Assembly (NCBI GenBank): GCA_031274295.1
Contig: JAISQI010000022.1
Coordinates: 1 to 49,199 of the forward strand
Origin: Holosporaceae bacterium
GTDB lineage: Bacteria; Pseudomonadota; Alphaproteobacteria; UBA3830
Reading direction: 5' to 3'
Length of the DNA: 49,199 nucleotides
A model generated the notes under the pieces. That model had not been told where the DNA came from. It saw only the letters and a list, made by a program, of their open reading frames with translations, and made no database searches. The position numbers and the translations under genes were made by a program. Positions 44,728-49,199 of this stretch are shown here, piece after piece (within the stretch, counting starts at the first letter, position 1; each line of letters opens with the position of its first letter).

Positions 44728-45525
44728 ATGATTCGTTTAGAAGATTTATTCGTAGTATTTAATACTGGCACTCCATTGGAGAGAATAGCTCTGCGAGGCG
44801 TTAATTTTACCGCTCAAGATGGTGAAATTGTCACAGTAATTGGCAATAGTGGTAGCGGCAGAAGTACTTTACTAAAATTTCTAGCAGGCCATATTAATTC
44901 TAGCTTCGGGAGATTGTGGGTAAACAAAATCGATATAACTAATCAAAGTTTATCCGAAAGGTCTAAGATATTTTCGTCTGTATTTTACGACGAAGACATA
45001 GGAACGGCGGGAAATCTCACGGTTGCGGAAAATCTCGCAATAGCCTATCTGCATCACCAATCTAAAAGTATCATAGATTCAGCTGTATCTAGTGAAGTAC
45101 GAGAAATGTTCATAGAACAATTGCGAGATCTGGATTTCATGGGAATGGAGGAATTGATAGATGAAAAAGTATCCAACATTTCTAAACCACACAGGCAGGT
45201 TTTAGCGTTAATGATTGCGGTAATTAAAGAGGCTCAAGTCCTGCTAATTGATGAACATTCTACGGGACTAGATGCAGAAGCAACTACAGCTCTTCTTGAA
45301 ACTACTGAAAAAATCATTAAATCCAAAGGTATGACCACGATTATGGCCGTAAGTGATCCTAAATTTGCTCTGGAGATGAGCGATAGAACCATCGTACTTA
45401 ATCATGGACAAGTGGTTTGGAATTTGAGCGGAGAGGAAAAAAATAACATTAAATTCGAGGATCTTTTTACTTCGTTCAGCGTAGCATCTTCAACAAAAGA
45501 TACTAAACAAACTAAGTTGTTATAA
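44728..45525 (+). CDS. ABC ATPase with degenerate catalytic motifs (COG1101-like)
   Basis: 265 residues, paired with the permease before it. The fold is clear, but key motifs are changed. Walker A reads GNSGSGRST with Arg (45) for Lys. The Q-loop position is Tyr (SVFYDEDIGT). The signature is ISKPHRQ instead of LSGGQRQ (151-157). The H-loop is VSDPKFAL with Asp (210) for His. Walker B VLLIDEHSTGLD is intact. The frame is complete with a normal ribosome site (AAGGGGAG), so it is not a simple pseudogene. It may be a regulatory or non-hydrolysing subunit, or the transporter may be decaying. Confidence 0.82.
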   Translation: MIRLEDLFVVFNTGTPLERIALRGVNFTAQDGEIVTVIGNSGSGRSTLLKFLAGHINSSFGRLWVNKIDITNQSLSERSKIFSSVFYDEDIGTAGNLTVAENLAIAYLHHQSKSIIDSAVSSEVREMFIEQLRDLDFMGMEELIDEKVSNISKPHRQVLALMIAVIKEAQVLLIDEHSTGLDAEATTALLETTEKIIKSKGMTTIMAVSDPKFALEMSDRTIVLNHGQVVWNLSGEEKNNIKFEDLFTSFSVASSTKDTKQTKLL

Positions 45526-45629
45526 TTCGCTGAGTTACAGTGAATTTCCTTAAAAATAAAATTGCTATGCGCAGAGCATTATGCGAAAATATATCTTTGG
45601 TTAACGGACGTGTTCTGTCGGCAAGGTGT

Positions 45630-45706
45630 CGGAGCATAGCTCAGCCTGGTAGAGCACAGCCTTCGGGAGGCTGGGGCCGGAGGTTCGAATCCTCTTGCTC
45701 CGACCA
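45630..45706 (+). tRNA. tRNA-Pro (anticodon CGG)
   Basis: 77 bases with the acceptor stem CGGAGCA/TGCTCCG, D-arm AGCTCAGCCTGGTAGAGC, anticodon stem CAGCC/GGCTG with loop TTCGGGA (anticodon CGG) and T-arm GAGG-TTCGAAT-CCTC. The discriminator is A and CCA is encoded. It reads proline CCG codons. Confidence 0.95.
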
Positions 45707-45733
45707 TGTATTTACATATTTGTGAGGGAGAGT

Positions 45734-46903
45734 ATGGTGAATAACAGTTTAAAGAAAAAACAAATAATGTTATACGGGGGAATCGGCGCAGCTATATTGC
45801 TTTTTTGTTGGATGATTTACAAAATAGGTAACGGCAAAGAGAATAAGTTAACATTCACTCCTCCAGCTGTTACAGTATGCATAGCCACCTTCGGACCAGT
45901 TGTAAAATACATTAATGCGATAGGAACTTTGCGTCCATTCAATTCTGTTGTAATAAAAACAGAAGTCAATGCCAAAATAAAAAATATTTACTTTTCAGAA
46001 GGCGCTATTGTTAAGGAAAATGACCTTCTAATAGAGTTAGATGACTCAACTGCTAGAGCCCAATTGACGGAAGCTGAGGCCCTATACAGGAGAGCAAAGG
46101 TCGAATTCGATCCGGTAGAAAAGTTAGCAGATAAAGGCGTTGCAACGCGCGTCAGCAAAGATAAAATGAAGGCTGAAATGGAAAAATGCGCCGCCAACGT
46201 AAATTCCTATAAAACTCTGGTGGATAAGCATAAGATTCACGCTCCTTTCGGCGGAATTATAGGGCTTTATGAAATAAGTAAGGGGCAATTTGTTTCTTCC
46301 GGCAATGAATTATTAAAAATCGTAGATTGTCATCCCCTAAAGGTTGATTTTAAAGTTGCCGAGGTCGACGTTGGTAATGTTTACGTGGGACAGGAAGTGC
46401 AAATAATGATAGGAGGGGATAAAACCCAAGTATTTGATGCAAAAATTACAGCCATTGACCCAGAAAGCGACAAAATAACTCATAGTTTCGACGTGAGAGC
46501 AGTTTTAGATATTCCAGAAGAGATGGCTGTTAGCTCGCAGATTCTAAAGCCTGGAAGATTTGTTAGTGTGAAAATCGCAGTTGATGGAGATCAACGGGGT
46601 ATTTTAATTCCCGAAAGCTCTCTCGAGAAAATAGGAGACGAAGACTTAGTATACAGAGTAACAGAAGGCATAGCAATAAGAACTATTGTCACGGTAGGCA
46701 TGCGCCGTGATGGTAATGTCGAAATTATTACCGGAATAAACGAGGGGGATATTGTAATAACTAGCGGTCAGGCCAGCGTTTTAGACGGAAAAGAAGTTTC
46801 CATAAAAAATAATAGTTCAACTGCAGATGTCGTTACTGCAGTGAAAAAACTTTACGAGAATCGAAATGCCCCTCCTAAAAACAAATCTAAAAATGGGAAG
46901 TGA
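45734..46903 (+). CDS. RND efflux periplasmic adaptor (membrane fusion protein)
   Basis: 389 residues from ATG 45734, with GGGAGAG upstream. One N-terminal anchor helix (about 12-30), then the two-part lipoyl/barrel-sandwich motif: LRPFNSVVIKTEVNAKIKNIYFSEGAIVKENDLLIELDD and HAPFGGIIGLYEISKGQFVSSGNELLKIVD, with a helical hairpin between. Beta-barrel and membrane-proximal domains follow. Links the RND pump to an outer-membrane channel. The pump gene begins two bases after its stop; an outer-membrane factor gene is not seen. Confidence 0.94.
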   Translation: MVNNSLKKKQIMLYGGIGAAILLFCWMIYKIGNGKENKLTFTPPAVTVCIATFGPVVKYINAIGTLRPFNSVVIKTEVNAKIKNIYFSEGAIVKENDLLIELDDSTARAQLTEAEALYRRAKVEFDPVEKLADKGVATRVSKDKMKAEMEKCAANVNSYKTLVDKHKIHAPFGGIIGLYEISKGQFVSSGNELLKIVDCHPLKVDFKVAEVDVGNVYVGQEVQIMIGGDKTQVFDAKITAIDPESDKITHSFDVRAVLDIPEEMAVSSQILKPGRFVSVKIAVDGDQRGILIPESSLEKIGDEDLVYRVTEGIAIRTIVTVGMRRDGNVEIITGINEGDIVITSGQASVLDGKEVSIKNNSSTADVVTAVKKLYENRNAPPKNKSKNGK

Positions 46904-46905
46904 TC

Positions 46906-49199
46906 ATGGAAATAACTGAATTTTGTATCCGAAGGCCTGTTTTTTCCACTGTTTTAACGCTGATGATTACCGTGTTAGGCATTGTATGTCAATCTAAGCT
47001 TCAGATACGTAAAAACCCTAAAGTGGAGAAGTCCATAATAGTGATTGAATCTGAATTTCCGGGAGCGAGTCCCAAAGTAGTTGAAACTCAAATCACAAAA
47101 ATATTGGAAGGTCAATTTGCAACAATTCCAGGCATAGAGTTGATAAGATCACAAAGCACCAATGAAAAGAGTGAAATAACCATAGAGTTCGCTCCCGAAA
47201 GAACTCCAGATGGAGCTGCTTCGGACGTTAGAGATAGACTCTCATTAATCCGCAACCAGTTGCCACGTGGAATTCCAGAATCAATCATTAGAAAAGGTAA
47301 TACCGATACGAATGCGGGTATTTGCATTGGATTTACCAGTGATAACCATTCCATAGACGATCTGAGAGATTATATAGAGAAATATATTAAATCAAAATTT
47401 GAAGTTTTATCTGGAGTTGGACATGTTCTTCTATCGGGGGGGAATATAAAGAGCATGAGGGTATTCCTAGATCCGCAGCGGTTAGCTGCCTACGGATATA
47501 CTCCGGCCGATGTGGTGGATGCCATAATGTCACAACATGTCCAAAGACCATGTGGACGCCTGATAAGTAAGGATAGAGAATATATGTTGGTAGCCAACGG
47601 GGAGCTTGCTAAACCGATGGAATTTGATGAAATAGTTCTCCCTTCCAATGGTAAAGGAAAAGTTGTTCGGATAAAAGACGTTGGAAAATCAAAACTAGTG
47701 GCCGATGATATTCGTTCCGGAGCTTGGTTTAATGGGCGTGAGTGCGTAATATTATCCATAACAAAGCAATCGACCGCCAATCCAATTGATCTAAGTTCAG
47801 CGGTAGAGAAAGCTATGCCAGAAATAAAGGAATTACTACCAAGTGGAGTAAAAGCAGTCGTTGTTATGGACGAAGCAAGAGATATTAAAGCTTCGCTCTA
47901 CAACGTTTACAAAGCTATTTTTGAAGCGACTTTTTTGGTTGTTTTGGTTGTTTTTCTATTTTTATGGTCGTTTAGAGCGACATTAATACCGATAGTCACT
48001 ATTCCGGTGTCGTTATTAGGTACATTAGTTCTTCTATTTGCATTTGATTTTTCAATAAATACTTTTACGTTGCTGGCTATGGTATTAGCTGTAGGTTTAG
48101 TAGTTGATGACGCAATTGTTGTTCTTGAAAATATACATAGGCATATGGAAAATGGACTTCCAAGGCTTCAAGCAGCCATAGCGGGTTCAAAGGAAATATT
48201 TTTCTCCATTATCGCCATGACGTTAACTCTTGCGATTACCTATATTCCCATTGCTTTAACTCCGGGAAAAATAGGATCTTATTTTAAAGAGTTCGCGCTC
48301 GCTTTAGCCGGCGCCGTTTTGATTTCTGGATTTATTGCCTTAACCTTGTCTCCGATGATGTGTTCCAAACTATTGAGTAGCGAAAGAAGGAAAAAAGCAG
48401 CTGGTTTATGGGAAAAAGCCGCTCGCTTTCAAGAATATATTCTGACGACATTGGATTCTAAATACTTAAATTTATTAAACATAGTATTGAATAAAAAAGT
48501 CACAGTTTTGTGTATTGGACTAACGACGGCTATCATTGGTGGTGTTGTTGCTAATATTCTTCCGTCCGAAAGTAGACCTATAGAAGATATAGGATTCGTT
48601 AATATTAACGGTACTGGCCCTGTCGGCGCTAGCTATAGTTTTATGAAAGATAGTGCGAAAAAAGTCGATGCAGTTTTGGCTAACACTCCTTTTATGAAAA
48701 ATCGATGGATCACGGCGGATACAAGTAAGATAGATGGATTTGTACAATTGGTAGATTGGGACGACAGAGACCTTTCATCCAAAGAAGTCGCTGAAAAAAT
48801 AACGCCATTAATAAAAGAAGTTATAGGAGTTCCTTGTTATGCATCTGCAGGATACGGTGGAGAAGAAAAAGATGTGATCGACTTTATTTTACAGACAAAT
48901 CAGAGTTATGAGTATTTAGAAAAGTACGGTAGAAGTTTTTTGTGGTCTCTGATGTCTAAGTATTCTGGAATTCAGCATCTACAATCATCTGTATTACCGC
49001 CCCAACAGGAGTATGTTATCGATATAAATAGAGATAAAGCGGCATCGTTGGGTGTTTCCGTAAGAGAAATCGTGGATACAATAGAGAGTTTTATCAAAGG
49101 GACCAAAGCGGCAAACGTGCAGAGAGATGCCAAGAGAGATGAATTATTCATACAAGCTGAACAAAAATTACGCCAATCGCCAGATGATCTTTCAAGAAT
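46906..49199 (+). CDS. RND efflux transporter, inner-membrane pump (partial)
   Basis: The frame starts at ATG 46906 and is open to the window end, giving about 764 codons of an expected 1020-1050. N-terminal FCIRRPVFSTVLTLMITVLG is typical of the first helix. The porter domains follow, then helices containing GLVVDDAIVVLENIHRHME, with the two membrane Asp residues used in proton transfer. LTLSPMMCSKLL ends the first membrane half. It belongs to the multidrug/HAE1-like branch; the substrate is unknown. Cotranscribed with the adaptor. Confidence 0.95.
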   Translation, partial: MEITEFCIRRPVFSTVLTLMITVLGIVCQSKLQIRKNPKVEKSIIVIESEFPGASPKVVETQITKILEGQFATIPGIELIRSQSTNEKSEITIEFAPERTPDGAASDVRDRLSLIRNQLPRGIPESIIRKGNTDTNAGICIGFTSDNHSIDDLRDYIEKYIKSKFEVLSGVGHVLLSGGNIKSMRVFLDPQRLAAYGYTPADVVDAIMSQHVQRPCGRLISKDREYMLVANGELAKPMEFDEIVLPSNGKGKVVRIKDVGKSKLVADDIRSGAWFNGRECVILSITKQSTANPIDLSSAVEKAMPEIKELLPSGVKAVVVMDEARDIKASLYNVYKAIFEATFLVVLVVFLFLWSFRATLIPIVTIPVSLLGTLVLLFAFDFSINTFTLLAMVLAVGLVVDDAIVVLENIHRHMENGLPRLQAAIAGSKEIFFSIIAMTLTLAITYIPIALTPGKIGSYFKEFALALAGAVLISGFIALTLSPMMCSKLLSSERRKKAAGLWEKAARFQEYILTTLDSKYLNLLNIVLNKKVTVLCIGLTTAIIGGVVANILPSESRPIEDIGFVNINGTGPVGASYSFMKDSAKKVDAVLANTPFMKNRWITADTSKIDGFVQLVDWDDRDLSSKEVAEKITPLIKEVIGVPCYASAGYGGEEKDVIDFILQTNQSYEYLEKYGRSFLWSLMSKYSGIQHLQSSVLPPQQEYVIDINRDKAASLGVSVREIVDTIESFIKGTKAANVQRDAKRDELFIQAEQKLRQSPDDLSR

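Noticed and set aside
45540-45725. 61-codon plus-strand frame
   Set aside because: It runs straight through the tRNA-Pro gene and cannot be a separate protein gene.
1-49199. CRISPR array, insertion sequences or prophage
   Set aside because: No regularly spaced repeats, transposase, integrase or phage genes were seen; repeats found are gene duplicates or short coding repeats.

Overview
The window is AT-rich bacterial DNA from an alphaproteobacterium, most likely a host-associated member of the Holosporales/Rickettsiales type. Support for this comes from several markers: a circularly permuted two-piece tmRNA gene, a GapR-type (DUF2312) nucleoid protein, the gene order nuoL-nuoM-nuoN-birA-rnj, an ftsE-ftsX-DUF218-plsC block, a phasin, LpxC, and several large secreted proteins of no recognisable family. 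The assignment is an inference from gene content; no rRNA is present to test it.

Layout. 1-312 is the tail of a TadG-like pilus protein. 385-3811 (minus) holds a polar amino-acid ABC importer (ATPase, permease, lipoprotein receptor) and a DAACS/SDF carboxylate or amino-acid symporter. 4256-9600 (plus) has a glycerophosphodiester phosphodiesterase and a 1424-residue secreted protein with degenerate helical repeats. 9626-16681 (minus) is RNase J, biotin ligase, NuoN, NuoM, NuoL and a small three-helix membrane protein, without the rest of Complex I. 16965-20934 (plus) has nrdB-nrdA, strikingly like the gammaproteobacterial class Ia enzyme, and rplS. 21123-24063 is an accessory patch: a secreted protein of unknown family, one intact TadE-like gene flanked by two decayed copies, and a YefM-YoeB toxin-antitoxin pair. 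24064-25740 (minus) is an AGCS alanine/glycine symporter behind a tandem glycine riboswitch. 25741-30530 (minus) is ftsE-ftsX-ydcF-plsC-prfA-prmC. 30585-33215 has an atypical response regulator, a small exported protein and a second TadE-like gene. 33262-35141 (minus) is lpxC-tsaD. 35281-38783 (plus) is gapR-pgeF-prs-rplY-pth-tsaE. 38834-39114 (minus) is ssrA, then clpB (plus). 41967-45525 holds a phasin, a small ORF, a patatin-like hydrolase, and an ABC permease/ATPase pair whose ATPase has lost most catalytic motifs. A tRNA-Pro and an RND efflux system, cut by the window end, close the region.

How the genes fit together. Housekeeping operons cover translation (prfA/prmC, pth, rplY, rplS, tsaD/tsaE, ssrA), envelope (lpxC, pgeF, ftsEX, plsC) and nucleotide supply (nrdBA, prs). 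Around them lie importers suited to a nutrient-scavenging lifestyle (two amino-acid transport systems, a glycine-controlled symporter, an SDF carrier) and fast-evolving secreted or pilus-like proteins. The most noteworthy signals are the in-frame duplication inside the tmRNA tag, a readable Shine-Dalgarno switch below the glycine riboswitch, tandem TadE gene decay around a toxin-antitoxin module, an intact but motif-less ABC ATPase, and antiporter-like Complex I subunits that lack key membrane lysines.
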